From positions 124,001-188,000 of the forward strand of contig CBDDDW010000030.1 of assembly GCA_965226805.1 (NCBI GenBank): DNA of 64,000 nucleotides. The letters run 5' to 3'. Every line of letters starts with the position of its first letter. The stretch's first letter is position 1. Shown here in pieces: positions 63,511 to 64,000 of this stretch. A program made the position numbers and the translations under genes. The notes under the pieces were generated by a model, which did not search any database, had not been told where the DNA came from, and saw only the letters and a program-made list of their open reading frames with translations. This stretch comes from CBDDDW01 sp965226805. Lineage in GTDB: Bacteria > Chloroflexota > Dehalococcoidia > Lucifugimonadales > JAGWBF01.

Positions 63511-64000
63511 CTAGAAGCTCTTAGCGAGGTCACCTAACGTGAGCCAATAATAGACGATGTACGATCCAGCCACGATCATTAGCACTGCGCTTACCGGATG
63601 AATATACGGAAGGGCCTTCCTAAGCCCGGTGACCATGACTCCCTTGAACAGTCCCATGCCCACAGTCAGCACCATGATCACCAGCCCCATACCCAGGGCG
63701 TAGAGGACGAACTGTGACAGGGCGTCCAGAGCTCCGTCAACCGCGAAGGTAGTAGCTACCACCACGAGGAAGATTGGAAGAGTGCAGCTTAATGAAGCTA
63801 TCCCGTAGCTCAACCCGAACAGGAAATATCCGCGGATGCTGACGTGCCCAGGATCCCCGATGCGGGCGGCGGCCCTTCCAGCCAGACCACTATAGAGCTC
63901 GCCTCCTGCCAGCATCCACGCTCCCGCGAGGGTCAACAGCACGCCGATGGCCAGCCCGAGCCATGGGATCACGTCCACGATGGACCGCGCTCCCAGATTT
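63511..64000 (-). CDS. CcdA/DsbD-like thiol-disulfide transmembrane protein (5' end outside window)
   Basis: C-terminal 163 or more residues of a six-helix CcdA-type protein; the frame is open to the window end. At least four membrane helices are seen, with the half-site GIASLSCTLPIFLVVVATTF carrying one of the two membrane cysteines. The other would lie in the missing part. Such proteins pass electrons from cytoplasmic thioredoxin to outward-facing thioredoxins such as the TlpA-like protein downstream. GAGGAGG 15-20 bp after the stop would serve tlpA. Confidence 0.82.
   Translation of the reverse strand, partial: NLGARSIVDVIPWLGLAIGVLLTLAGAWMLAGGELYSGLAGRAAARIGDPGHVSIRGYFLFGLSYGIASLSCTLPIFLVVVATTFAVDGALDALSQFVLYALGMGLVIMVLTVGMGLFKGVMVTGLRKALPYIHPVSAVLMIVAGSYIVYYWLTLGDLAKSF

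Overview
The window looks like a chromosomal segment of a Chloroflexota bacterium, probably Dehalococcoidia or SAR202-like. This placement is inferred from gene content, not from a marker gene tree. The evidence is an adjacent pair of giant membrane proteins of the DUF2298/YYY and Agl23-like (TIGR03663) types, Pro/Thr-rich lipoprotein linkers, a Rex repressor, a mycothione-reductase-like enzyme, and many dispersed intergenic repeats. I found no rRNA, tRNA or CRISPR array.

Layout. 0.1-8.2 kb: a tight minus-strand sugar-phosphate operon (tkt-rpiB-pgi-disulfide reductase-gnd-zwf) with stop/start overlaps. It combines the oxidative and non-oxidative pentose phosphate steps, and its NADPH may feed the disulfide reductase. 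8.4-16.7 kb: a zinc-ribbon protein, a DUF3179 protein with a CPLC motif, an MFS exporter, an HtrA-like protease, VOC and SRPBCC proteins, and pyruvate kinase. 17-34 kb: accessory genes, including HyuA/HyuB, a radical SAM protein, a LicD-like protein, two related surface proteins, a glutaredoxin-thioredoxin reductase fusion, an amidohydrolase, a hydroxyacid dehydrogenase, a truncated SDR remnant and a zinc-type alcohol dehydrogenase. 34-36 kb: CCA-adding enzyme and rex, the latter with a recognisable promoter and Rex-like operator. 36.3-44 kb: the complete F1Fo ATP synthase operon (transcribed atpZ-B-sORF-E-F-H-A-G-D-C) with a strong promoter. 44-52 kb: bifunctional nuclease, the two large GT-C-like membrane proteins, ftsY and rnc. 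52.9-57.8 kb: two inverted copies of an IS1380-type element flank an orphan histidine kinase. 58-64 kb: CocE-type hydrolase, two small alpha/beta-barrel proteins, a second DUF3179 protein, a TlpA-like thioredoxin and a CcdA-like membrane protein that runs off the end.

The most interesting signal is two genes that ordinary gene calling splits or truncates because each carries one in-frame TGA exactly where a redox cysteine is expected. One is a DsbA-family protein (FR-TGA-PFV; TGA at 52760-52762, minus strand). The other is a DUF3179 protein (W-TGA-PIC; TGA at 61618-61620), whose paralogue in this same window has a TGT Cys codon in the same motif. In both, the reading frame continues undisturbed after the TGA, and a hairpin with a G in the first two loop bases lies 15-19 nt downstream, as expected for a bacterial SECIS element. 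The DsbA gene also has a perfect Shine-Dalgarno before a start upstream of the TGA. I read both as selenoproteins. I know of no description of a selenocysteine form of DUF3179. No selA, selB, selC or selD is in the window, so this needs the rest of the genome.

The intergenic DNA is rich in MITE-like repeats. R1 has three copies, one of them inside the atp operon. R2 is about 226 bp with about 28-bp terminal inverted repeats, and one copy is split by an IS1380 element. R3 and a 26-bp tandem array are also present.
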